In this document: piece after piece, positions 26,301 through 33,589 of the stretch
Position numbering within the stretch: the stretch's first letter is position 1
Layout: every line of letters begins with the position of its first letter
Source: Streptomyces spinosisporus
GTDB lineage: Bacteria > Actinomycetota > Actinomycetes > Streptomycetales > Streptomycetaceae
Assembly (NCBI RefSeq): GCF_022698145.1
Contig: NZ_JALDAX010000020.1
Span: 1-64,000 of the forward strand
Reading direction: 5' to 3'
DNA: 64,000 nt
Program-made: the position numbers and the translations under genes
Notes under the pieces: generated by a model
Told to the model about the DNA's origin: nothing
Database searches by the model: none
What the model saw: only the letters and a program-made list of their open reading frames with translations

Positions 26301-28342
26301 TCGGCGACGCCTTCGCCTCCGGCGGCTCCGCGGGCTACGACCACAAGGGCATGGGCATCACGGCCCGCGGCGCCTGGGAGTCCGTCAAGCGGCACTTCCG
26401 GGAGCTGGGCGTCGACACCCAGTCCGAGGACTTCACGGTGGTCGGCATCGGTGACATGTCGGGTGACGTGTTCGGCAACGGCATGCTGCTGAGCGAGCAC
26501 ATCCGCCTGGTCGCCGCCTTCGACCACCGGCACATCTTCATCGACCCGAACCCGGACGCGGCCACGAGCTACGCGGAGCGCCGCCGGGTCTTCGAGCTCC
26601 CGCGCTCCAGCTGGGCCGACTACAACACCGACCTGATCTCCACGGGCGGTGGCGTCTTCCCGCGCAGCGCCAAGGCCATCCCGGTCAACGCGCACATCCG
26701 CGAGGCCCTCGGCATCGAGGGCAAGGTCTCCAAGATGACGCCGGCCGACCTGATGAAGGCCATCCTGCTGGCGCCGGTGGACCTGCTGTGGAACGGCGGC
26801 ATCGGTACGTATGTGAAGGCCTCCACGGAGACGCACGCGGACGTCGGCGACAAGGCCAACGACCCGATCCGCGTCGACGGCGCCGACCTGCGCGTCCGGG
26901 TCGTCGGCGAGGGCGGCAACCTCGGCCTGACCCAGCTCGGCCGGATCGAGTTCGCACGCCAGGGCGGCAAGATCAACACGGACGCGATCGACAACAGCGC
27001 GGGCGTGGACACCTCCGACCACGAGGTGAACATCAAGATCCTGCTCAACGGCCTGGTCGCGGACGGCGACATGACCGTCAAGCAGCGCAACAAGATCCTG
27101 GCGCAGATGACCGACGAGGTCGGCAGCCTGGTCCTGCGCAACAACTACGCGCAGAACACGGCGATCGCCAACGCGCTCGCCCAGTCCAAGGACATGCTCC
27201 ACGCCCAGCAGCGCTACATGAAGCACCTGGTGCGCGAGGGCCACCTGGACCGGGCGCTGGAGTTCCTGCCCACCGACCGCCAGATCCGCGAGCGGCTCGC
27301 CCAGAGCCAGGGCCTGACCAGCCCGGAGACGGCCGTCCTGCTGGCGTACACGAAGATCACGGTCGCCGACGAGCTCCTTGCGACCTCGCTGCCGGACGAC
27401 CCGTATCTGCGCACGCTGCTGCACGCCTACTTCCCGTCGGCGCTGCGCAGCGAGTTCGCCGACCGGATCGACAGCCACCCGCTGCGCCGCGAGATCACCA
27501 CGACGGTCCTGGTCAACGACACGGTCAACACGGGCGGTACGACGTATCTGCACCGGCTGCGCGAGGAGACCGGCGCCTCGCTGGAGGAGATCGTCAGGGC
27601 GCAGACCGCGGCCCGCACGATCTTCTGCTCGGCGCCGGTGTGGGACGCGGTGGAGGCTCTCGACAACAAGGTCGAGGCGGACGTCCAGACCCGGATCCGG
27701 CTGCACTCGCGCCGACTGGTCGAGCGCGGCACGCGCTGGCTGCTCAACAACCGGCCGCAGCCGCTGCAGCTCGCCGAGACGGTCGACTTCTTCGCCGAGC
27801 GCGTCGAGCTGGTCTGGCAGCAGCTGACCAAGCTGCTGCGGGGCGCGGACCTCGAGTGGTGGCAGCAGATCCACGACGAGCTGACCGACTCCGGCGTGCC
27901 GGAGGAACTCGCCACGCGCGTGGCCGGGTTCTCCTCCGCCTTCCCGGCGCTCGACATCGTCTCGATCGCCGACCGCATGGGCAAGGAGCCGATGGACGTC
28001 GCCGAGGTCTACTACGACCTCGCCGACCGGCTGCACATCACCCAGCTGATGGACCGCATCATCGAGCTGCCCCGCTCCGACCGCTGGCAGTCCATGGCCC
28101 GCGCCTCCATCCGCGAGGACCTGTACGCGGCGCACGCGGCACTCACCGCGGACGTCCTGGCCGTCGGCAACGGCACCTCGACTCCCGAGCAGCGCTTCAA
28201 GACGTGGCAGGAGAAGAACGCGGCGATCCTGGGCCGGGCGCGCACGACCCTCGACGAGATCCAGGGCTCGGAGACGTTCGACCTCGCCAACCTGTCGGTG
28301 GCGATGCGGACGATGCGCACGCTGCTGCGCACGCACTCGTAG
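23393..28342 (+). CDS. Large NAD-dependent glutamate dehydrogenase (GDH-180 class)
   Basis: A 1649-residue cytosolic enzyme that oxidatively deaminates glutamate to 2-oxoglutarate with NAD, mainly for glutamate catabolism. The size is that of the GDH-180 class, known from Streptomyces clavuligerus and Pseudomonas. About 700 N-terminal residues carry ACT-like and other regulatory domains, including [14 protein letters not shown]. The catalytic core lies roughly at 800-1250, with [22 protein letters not shown], the substrate-binding lysine region [15 protein letters not shown] and the nucleotide-binding [17 protein letters not shown]. A C-terminal helical region follows. The ATG at 23393 is preceded by AGGA. 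An 18-bp-stem terminator follows the gene. Confidence 0.96.
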   Translation: [1649 protein letters not shown]

Positions 28343-28361
28343 GCACTACGGGCACTACGAC

Positions 28362-28402
28362 AAGGGGGGCGCCCCGAGCCGTCGGGCTCGGGGCGCCCCC
28401 TT
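28362..28402 (+). terminator. Strong bidirectional terminator after glutamate dehydrogenase
   Basis: A near-perfect stem of 18 bp (GGGGCGCCCCGAGCC with GGCTCGGGGCGCCCC at its core) closes over the tetraloop GTCG, flanked by AA and TT. It lies between the convergent dehydrogenase and the ABC ATPase gene and can serve both strands. Confidence 0.85.
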
Positions 28403-28415
28403 CGCGTGCGGGAGT

Positions 28416-29270
28416 TCAGCTCGGCTGCGGCACCTTCGGTGCGGTCGCCTTGGGCTTCGGCTTCGGCTTGGCCTTGTCGCTCTTGTCGCCCGTGAAGGCC
28501 TCGTACTCCTTCATGACCTCCTCGGTCGGGCCGTCCATGCGCAGCTCGCCGCGCTCCAGCCACAGCACGCGCTCGCAGGTGTCGCGGATGGACTTGTTGT
28601 TGTGACTGACCAGGTACACCGTGCCCGCCTGCTTGCGCAGTTCGCGGATGCGCGCCTCGGAGCGCTTCTGGAAGGACCGGTCGCCGGTGGCGAGCGCCTC
28701 GTCGATCAGCAGGACGTCGTGGTCCTTGGCGGCGGCGATGGAGAAGCGCAGCCGGGCGCCCATGCCGGAGGAGTACGTCCGCATGGGGAGGGTGATGAAG
28801 TCGCCCTTCTCGTTGATCCCGGAGAAGTCGACGATGTCCTGGTAGCGGGACCTGATCTCCTCGCGGGACATGCCCATCGCGAGGCCGCCGAGGAAGACGT
28901 TGCGCTCGCCGGTCAGGTCGCCCATCAGGGCCGCGTTGACGCCGAGCAGGGAGGGCTGGCCGTCGGTGTAGATATGGCCGTTCTCCACCGGCAGGAGGCC
29001 CGCGATCGCCTTGAGCAGGGTCGACTTGCCGGAGCCGTTGGTGCCGATCAGGCCGATGGCCTCGCCCTTGTAGGAGACGAAGGAGACGTTCTTGACGGCG
29101 TGCACCGTGCGCACGCCTGCCGCCCGCTCTGCGTGCCCCCGGCGCAGCATGCGGTTGAGGGCTGCGGTCGCGCTGCCGCGTCCGGCGCCGGTGCCGTTGA
29201 CCCGGTAGACGATGTCGACGCAGTCGACGACGACGGTGGGGGTGCGGGGGTCGTTCGTGTGATCAGCCAC
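28416..29270 (-). CDS. tagH: Polysaccharide/teichoic-acid export ABC transporter, ATPase subunit (TagH/Wzt type)
   Basis: A 284-residue ABC ATPase that powers export of a lipid-linked cell-wall glycopolymer with the adjacent permease. Walker A is GTNGSGKST; the signature YSSGMGARLRFS with its GMGARL form is characteristic of TagH/Wzt/KpsT-type exporters rather than of the usual LSGGQ. Walker B is VLLIDEALATGD. About 25 C-terminal residues are Lys/Pro-rich (KPKPKPKATAPK), so there is no Wzt-type substrate domain. The ATG overlaps the permease gene's end by 8 bases. The context supports a teichoic-acid or poly(diglycosylphosphate) wall polymer, and the substrate is inferred. Confidence 0.88.
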   Translation of the reverse strand: MADHTNDPRTPTVVVDCVDIVYRVNGTGAGRGSATAALNRMLRRGHAERAAGVRTVHAVKNVSFVSYKGEAIGLIGTNGSGKSTLLKAIAGLLPVENGHIYTDGQPSLLGVNAALMGDLTGERNVFLGGLAMGMSREEIRSRYQDIVDFSGINEKGDFITLPMRTYSSGMGARLRFSIAAAKDHDVLLIDEALATGDRSFQKRSEARIRELRKQAGTVYLVSHNNKSIRDTCERVLWLERGELRMDGPTEEVMKEYEAFTGDKSDKAKPKPKPKATAPKVPQPS

Positions 29271-30180
29271 GGCCGTACGTCTCCTCAGCCTTCCAGAAGT
29301 AGATGAAGCCGCCGACGCCGGCGAGCAGGGCCCAGCCGGTCGCGAGCGCCCACACGTGCGGCGGCAGCTGGTGGGCGTGGAAGCTGTCGATCAGGGCGTA
29401 GCGCATCAGGTCGATGTAGACGGCGGCCGGGTTGGCCTTGAGGACCGGGGCCACCCAGTGGGGCAGTCCGCTGCCCGCGCCGGTCAGCTTGTCGATGTTC
29501 CACATCACGCCGGAGATGTACATCCAGGTGCGCAGCACGAACGGCATCAGCTGCGCGATGTCCGGGGTCTTGGCGCCCATCCGGGCCATGATCATCGCCA
29601 CGCCGGCGTTGAAGGTGAACTGCAGCACCAGGGCGGGGAACGCCAGCACCCAGGAGAAGGCGACCGGCACGCCGAAGCAGAGCAGGATCACGACCAGGGC
29701 GGCCATGGAGAACAGCAGCTGCTGCAGCTGCTGGAGGCAGAAGGAGATCGGCAGGGCGGCCCTGGGGAAGTGCAGGGCGCGTACGAGGCCGAGGTTGCCG
29801 GAGATCGCGCGCGTGCCGGCGAGGATCGAGCTCTGGGTGAAGGTCCAGATGAAGACGCCCGTGACCAGGAACGGGATGTAGTCCGGCACGCCCTTCTTGG
29901 TGTGCAGCAGGATGCCGAAGATGAAGTAGTACACCGCGGCGTTCAGCAGCGGGGTCATGACCTGCCAGACCTGGCCCAGCTTCGCCTGGCTGTACTGCGC
30001 GGTGAGCTTGGCGGTGGCGAAGGCGGTGATGAAGTGCCGCCGGTCCCACAGCTGCCGGACGTACGCGGGCAGTGTGGGACGGGCACCGCTGACCGAGAGG
30101 CCGTGACGGGCGGCGAGCGCCGCGAGGTCGTCGTCGGCCGGGGCCGGTGACGGGGGCGGTGTGTGGAGGACCTGGCTCAC
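29263..30180 (-). CDS. tagG: Polysaccharide/teichoic-acid export ABC transporter, permease subunit (TagG/Wzm type)
   Basis: A 305-residue ABC-2 type permease with about six membrane segments. Visible segments include AAVYYFIFGILL, FSMAALVVILLCFGV and WALLAGVGGFIYFW. The cytosolic N terminus with FATAKLTAQYSQAKLGQVWQV is the amphipathic element typical of TagG/Wzm proteins. The GTG at 30180 gives MSQVLHTPPPSP; the open frame extends 32 codons further upstream into the regulatory region shared with the divergent TetR gene. It is translationally coupled to the ATPase gene. It probably exports the same wall glycopolymer that the 37.5-44.4 kb genes build. Confidence 0.87.
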   Translation of the reverse strand: MSQVLHTPPPSPAPADDDLAALAARHGLSVSGARPTLPAYVRQLWDRRHFITAFATAKLTAQYSQAKLGQVWQVMTPLLNAAVYYFIFGILLHTKKGVPDYIPFLVTGVFIWTFTQSSILAGTRAISGNLGLVRALHFPRAALPISFCLQQLQQLLFSMAALVVILLCFGVPVAFSWVLAFPALVLQFTFNAGVAMIMARMGAKTPDIAQLMPFVLRTWMYISGVMWNIDKLTGAGSGLPHWVAPVLKANPAAVYIDLMRYALIDSFHAHQLPPHVWALATGWALLAGVGGFIYFWKAEETYGRG

Positions 30181-30252
30181 ATCCGCTGCTTTCGCTCGGG
30201 AGGGGGGTGGGACTGCGCGCGTCCGGCGGGGGACCGGACGGTCCGTCACCCG

Positions 30253-30357
30253 GCGTTTCCTTACGCTTCTCTTCACGTTTTCTTACGTTGGGACGGGACC
30301 GTATCGTCGCAACGTGAGCGTAGGGCGTGGGGACGTCGGAACGCAACCGTTTCGTCG
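30253..30357 (+). promoter_or_regulatory. Repeat-rich operator region between tagGH and the TetR gene
   Basis: Two degenerate 16-bp direct repeats lie at 30253-30268 and 30275-30290 (GCGTTTCCTTACGCTT and ACGTTTTCTTACGTTG, 22 bp apart, 12 of 16 identical). Two near-identical 12-mers, ACCGTATCGTCG (30298) and ACCGTTTCGTCG (30346), follow. CTTACGTTG and CAACGTGAG also form an imperfect inverted repeat. This array fills the 200 bp between two divergent starts and is likely bound by the TetR-type regulator. Confidence 0.5.
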
Positions 30358-30379
30358 TGACGCCCCTATGCTGGTCCGT

Positions 30380-31006
30380 ATGACGACGAACGCCGATGAG
30401 CCCCAGACGCGTCCGCGCCGCCGCACTCCCGCCGGTGCGGCCGTACTCCGGGAGGACGTGACGGAAGCCATCCGGGCTGCCGTCTTCGAGGAGCTGGCGG
30501 CCGTCGGCTATGCGCGGATGTCCATAGAGGGGATCGCGCGGCGGGCGGGCGTCGGCAAGACGGCGGTGTACCGGCGCTGGCGTTCCAAGCTGCACCTGGT
30601 GCTCGACGTGGTCTCGGCGATCGCGGTGATGGGGCTGCCCACGCCGGACACGGGCACCCTGGAGGGCGATCTGCGGCTGCTGTACGAGGTCACGTCGCGC
30701 GCGCTGCGGCACCCCGTGGCCTCGCAGATCATCCCCGACCTGCAGGCCGAGGCGGCCCGCAACCCCGAGATCGCCGAGGCCATGCAGAAGGCGCTGCGGG
30801 AGGGCCAGGAGGGGGTGGCCAGCAAGATCCTGGTGGCCGCCGAACGACGTGGCGAGATCCGCGAGGGCTTCGACGACGAACTGGCCCTCGACCTGGTCTC
30901 CGGCCCGCTCTACTGGCGCTCGGTGGTCATCCGCAGCCCCAAACTCCCCAAGGGCTACCTGGCCTCACTCGCACAGGCCACGGCGGCCGCGGTCAAGGCG
31001 CTCTGA
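30380..31006 (+). CDS. TetR-family transcriptional regulator
   Basis: A 208-residue TetR regulator. The N-terminal helix-turn-helix spans about residues 25-70, with VGYARMSIEGIARRAGVGKTAVYRRW holding the recognition helix. The ligand-binding domain is of the large group that ends in a TetR_C-like PLYWRSVVIR segment. The start is either ATG 30380 (MTTNADEP) or ATG 30368 (MLVRMTTN). It is divergent from the TagGH-type exporter, with a repeat-rich 200-bp region between, so control of that exporter and of itself is a reasonable inference. The effector is unknown. Confidence 0.88.
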   Translation: MTTNADEPQTRPRRRTPAGAAVLREDVTEAIRAAVFEELAAVGYARMSIEGIARRAGVGKTAVYRRWRSKLHLVLDVVSAIAVMGLPTPDTGTLEGDLRLLYEVTSRALRHPVASQIIPDLQAEAARNPEIAEAMQKALREGQEGVASKILVAAERRGEIREGFDDELALDLVSGPLYWRSVVIRSPKLPKGYLASLAQATAAAVKAL

Positions 31007-31191
31007 CTGGGCTGCTCGACCGACGCCCGCGTCCATGGCGCTCCGGTGCCGACACCGGCAACCCGGTCCCGGCCTCGGCGCCGGCGACACCGGCGCCCTA
31101 CGTCCCTGAAGAGGCACCTCGGTCTCGGCCCGGGATCCGGCCTCGGTGCCACGGTCGGGTCTCCGGCACCCGGCGCCGTCACCTCGGCCCG

Positions 31192-31247
31192 GTGCCGCGG
31201 CACCTTGGTCTTGGCACCGGTGCCGCGGCACCTTGGTCTTGGCACCG
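31192..31247 (+). repeat. Perfect 28-bp tandem repeat, two copies
   Basis: The 28-bp unit beginning GTGCCGCGGCACC occurs twice head to tail (31192-31219 and 31220-31247) without mismatch. A degraded third copy starts at 31248 (GTGCCCTGGTCCT). Each copy contains the palindrome GGTGCCGCGGCACC. Confidence 0.9.
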
Positions 31248-31344
31248 GTGCCCTGGTCCTGGCCTTACGGCGCCCCGAATCCGGGCTTCGGCGCCCCTGC
31301 CCCGGCCTGGGCATCCCCGTCTCGACCTCGACGCCCCGCCGCCC

Positions 31345-31409
31345 GGGTCCCGCGGCACCGTCACTCGCCCCCCTCCCGGGTCCCGCGGCACCATCACTCG
31401 CCCCCTCCC
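31345..31409 (+). repeat. Imperfect 33-bp tandem repeat, two copies
   Basis: A 33-bp unit starting GGGTCCCGCGGCACC is repeated at 31345 and 31378 with one substitution and one indel. A partial third copy (CCCGGGTCTC) overlaps the end of the Crp-type gene. Confidence 0.75.
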
Positions 31410-31414
31410 GGGTC

Positions 31415-32098
31415 TCAGCCCCCACCCCGCCCCGCGCGCAACGCGAGGAGTTCCGGGGCGAGGAGCTTGATCCGGCCGGCCTCGGGGCCTGCGATCAGGC
31501 CGTCGTGGCGCAGTCGGGACAGGGCGCGGTTGATGGTGACGCGGGTGACGCCCAGCAGGTCGGCGAGGTCGCGTTGGCTGCCGTCCAGGGCGACCTGGCC
31601 GTCGGCCGTCGCGGTGTCCAGCAGCCAGGCCGCCAGGCGGGCCTCGCACGGCAGGGTCGCGGCGTCGGTCAGCCGGTGCTGCTGGGCGCGGGCCTGCGCG
31701 GCGAGCAGACGCAGCACATGGGCGCGTACGGCCGTGGAGTCGTCCAGGAGCGCCATGAACCGGGGCCGTGGCACCGCCCGTACGGCACACGGCGTCAGGG
31801 CGGTGAACGTCGCCGTGTGGCCCGCGCCGTCGAGCAGCGCCACCTTGTCCAGTGCGCACGGCCCGCTCCACGCCCCGAAGCGCACCACGCGCCCGCCCGA
31901 GGTCGTGGCCGACGCCGCCGTACGCCCGTCGAGGAGGACCAGCAGATGCTCGGCGGGCTCTCCCTGGGCCCGCAGCACCTCGCCCCGGTCGTAGCGACGG
32001 GGCACGGACGCCTGCCACAGCCGCCGCAGCCCGTCGTCCGGCAGCGCCGCGAAGAGAGGCACCTCCCGCAGCCGCGCCCAGCCCTCTGCGCTCTTCAC
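31415..32098 (-). CDS. Crp/Fnr-family transcriptional regulator
   Basis: A 227-residue Crp/Fnr regulator. The N-terminal cyclic-nucleotide-binding-like beta-barrel covers about residues 1-125 (PLFAALPDDGLRRLWQAS, GEPAEHLLVLLDGR). No Fnr-type cysteine cluster is present. The dimer helix precedes a C-terminal helix-turn-helix with SQRDLADLLGVTRVTINRALSRL. The GTG at 32098 is preceded by GGAGGAG seven bases upstream, a strong ribosome binding site. A perfect 18-bp palindrome lies 25 bp upstream, between this gene and the divergent yciI-like gene, suggesting autoregulation. The effector is unknown. Confidence 0.88.
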   Translation of the reverse strand: MKSAEGWARLREVPLFAALPDDGLRRLWQASVPRRYDRGEVLRAQGEPAEHLLVLLDGRTAASATTSGGRVVRFGAWSGPCALDKVALLDGAGHTATFTALTPCAVRAVPRPRFMALLDDSTAVRAHVLRLLAAQARAQQHRLTDAATLPCEARLAAWLLDTATADGQVALDGSQRDLADLLGVTRVTINRALSRLRHDGLIAGPEAGRIKLLAPELLALRAGRGGG

Positions 32099-32122
32099 AC
32101 CGTCTCCTCCCGCCCGGGGTGT

Positions 32123-32140
32123 CTGTATCGGCCGATACAG
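32123..32140. promoter_or_regulatory. Perfect 18-bp palindromic operator between crp-type and yciI-type genes
   Basis: CTGTATCGGCCGATACAG is a perfect palindrome centred between 32131 and 32132. If TAGTCT at 32162-32167 is the -10 element of the yciI-type gene, the palindrome centre falls near -42, the classic class II position for Crp-family activators. It also overlaps the leader or promoter of the regulator gene itself. Confidence 0.75.
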
Positions 32141-32170
32141 CGGAGCACCGCACGCCGCCCCTAGTCTCGC

Positions 32171-32206
32171 GGCCGTCGCACAGGCCGTCGCACCGGCCGT
32201 CGCACC
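32171..32206 (+). repeat. Three 12-bp tandem repeats in the yciI leader
   Basis: GGCCGTCGCACA/C is repeated three times with a 12-bp period (32171, 32183, 32195), directly downstream of the predicted -10 element and upstream of the YciI start. Confidence 0.85.
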
Positions 32207-32234
32207 CCACCCGGAGCCTTCAGAAAGGGTCCCC

Positions 32235-32516
32235 ATGCTCGTCGTCGAACTCGCCTTCACCCCCGCTCCCGAACGCCTCGCCGCCCGCCCCGCCCACCGC
32301 GAGACCCTCACCCGCCTGCACGCCGAGGGGCACCTCCTCGCCGCAGGTCCCTGGTCCGGCGACGAGGGCGCCCTCCTGGTCTTCACGACCGATCGCGACC
32401 ACCTGGAGAAGATCCTGGACACCGACCCCTACTACCGCCGCACCCCCGGCGTCGAGGTCCGCTCGATCCGCGCATGGACGCCGGTCGTGGGCGGGCCCGA
32501 ATCTGCAGCGCCGTAG
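32235..32516 (+). CDS. YciI family protein
   Basis: A 93-residue YCII-fold protein: a small ferredoxin-like domain found in putative enzymes and in sigma-factor-associated proteins. The putative active-site pair is His21 (RPAHRETL) and the Asp-Pro at 64-65 (LDTDPYYR). The length is the whole standalone domain. The ATG at 32235 has GAAAGGG upstream. The gene is divergent from the Crp/Fnr-type regulator and shares its palindromic operator, so it is probably that regulator's target. Its reaction is unknown. Confidence 0.87.
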   Translation: MLVVELAFTPAPERLAARPAHRETLTRLHAEGHLLAAGPWSGDEGALLVFTTDRDHLEKILDTDPYYRRTPGVEVRSIRAWTPVVGGPESAAP

Positions 32517-32529
32517 CCCCCCACACCCG

Positions 32530-33510
32530 CTAGCCCCGCGCCGCCCCCGGATGCAGCCGCACCCAGCCCTCCCAGGCCGAGGTGATCATGGCCTGGACGT
32601 CGTGCTTGGCCTTCCAGGCGAGTTCGGTGGCCGCGCGGTCGGCGGAGGCGACGACGCGGGCCGGGTCGCCGGGGCGGCGGGGGGTGACCGTGGGCGGACG
32701 GTCGTAGCCGGTGATCGCGTTGATGTGGTCGATCATCTCGCGGACGGAGACACCCTCGCCGCGGCCGATGTTGAGGGTGAGGTCGCGGCCGGGGGAGGAG
32801 CGCAGGGCGCGGGCGGCGGCGACGTGGGCCTCGGCCAGGTCGACCACGTGGATGTAGTCGCGGACGCAAGAGCCGTCGGGGGTCGGATAGTCGTCCCCGA
32901 AGACCCGCGGCGGCAGGTTCTCGGTGAGCCGCTCGAAGACCATGGGGATCAGGTTGAAGACGCCGACGTCCGCGAGCTCCGGGCTCGCCGCGCCCGCCAC
33001 GTTGAAGTAGCGCAGCGAGGCCGTGGCGAGGCCCGTCGCACGGCCGGTCGCGCGCACCAGCCACTCCCCGGCCAGCTTCGTCTCCCCGTACGGCGACATG
33101 GGCGCACAGGGCGTCTCCTCCGTCACGAGGTCCACGTCGGGCATGCCGTACACGGCGGCGGACGACGAGAAGACGAAGGACGGCACACCAGCTGCCGTCA
33201 CGGCCTCCAGCAGGACCCGCAGCCCCTCGACGTTCTCCCGGTAGTAGTGCAGCGGCAGCTCCACGGACTCGCCCACCTGCTTCTTCGCCGCCAGGTGCAC
33301 CACGCCGGTGACCTCGTGCTCCGCGAGGACGCGCTCCACCCGCTCACCGTCCAGCGTCGACCCCACGACCAGCGGCACCTCGTCCGGCACCCGCCCGGCG
33401 ATGCCCGTCGACAGGTCGTCGTACACCACGGCCCGCTCGCCGGCCTCGGTCATCGCCCGGACGACGTGCGCCCCGATGTAGCCGGCGCCGCCGGTGATCA
33501 ACCAGGTCAT
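32530..33510 (-). CDS. galE: UDP-glucose 4-epimerase
   Basis: A 326-residue extended short-chain dehydrogenase that interconverts UDP-glucose and UDP-galactose in the cytosol. The NAD-binding Gly motif GGAGYIG is at residues 7-13. The catalytic Tyr141 and Lys145 lie in PYGETK, and the active-site serines are at 115-117 (FSSSAAVYG). The sugar-nucleotide-binding region carries SCVRDYIHVVDLA. Length and motifs fit GalE well. It is downstream of a membrane glycosyltransferase gene in the same direction (80-bp gap) and within a wall-glycopolymer region, so it may supply UDP-galactose for polymer synthesis rather than galactose catabolism. No galT or galK is nearby. Confidence 0.94.
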   Translation of the reverse strand: MTWLITGGAGYIGAHVVRAMTEAGERAVVYDDLSTGIAGRVPDEVPLVVGSTLDGERVERVLAEHEVTGVVHLAAKKQVGESVELPLHYYRENVEGLRVLLEAVTAAGVPSFVFSSSAAVYGMPDVDLVTEETPCAPMSPYGETKLAGEWLVRATGRATGLATASLRYFNVAGAASPELADVGVFNLIPMVFERLTENLPPRVFGDDYPTPDGSCVRDYIHVVDLAEAHVAAARALRSSPGRDLTLNIGRGEGVSVREMIDHINAITGYDRPPTVTPRRPGDPARVVASADRAATELAWKAKHDVQAMITSAWEGWVRLHPGAARG

Positions 33511-33589
33511 GTACGGCCGTCCCCTCGTCAGTTGGCCCGTGGTGTGCGGTGTGCGCTGAGGTCCGTATCAGTGAAGCAGGCGAGGGACC

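Larger units (their letters stand above)
31007..31414. other. Repeat-filled 408-bp region between convergent regulator genes
   Basis: No gene is supported. The region is extremely GC-rich and built from recurrent CGGCACC/GGTGCCG words and two short tandem repeats (31192-31247 and 31345-31409). Long open frames on both strands exist only because stop codons are rare here, and their translations are low-complexity Pro/Arg/Gly. Confidence 0.6.

Noticed and set aside
25604..28336. Long minus-strand open frame opposite the glutamate dehydrogenase
   Set aside because: It mirrors codon positions of the real gene and has no family signature.
31192..31409. CRISPR-like array
   Set aside because: Repeats are adjacent with no unique spacers and only two copies each, so they are tandem duplications.
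31046..32164. Plus-strand open frames over the repeat tract and the Crp-type gene
   Set aside because: The translation follows the DNA repeats and then runs antisense to a well-supported regulator gene.
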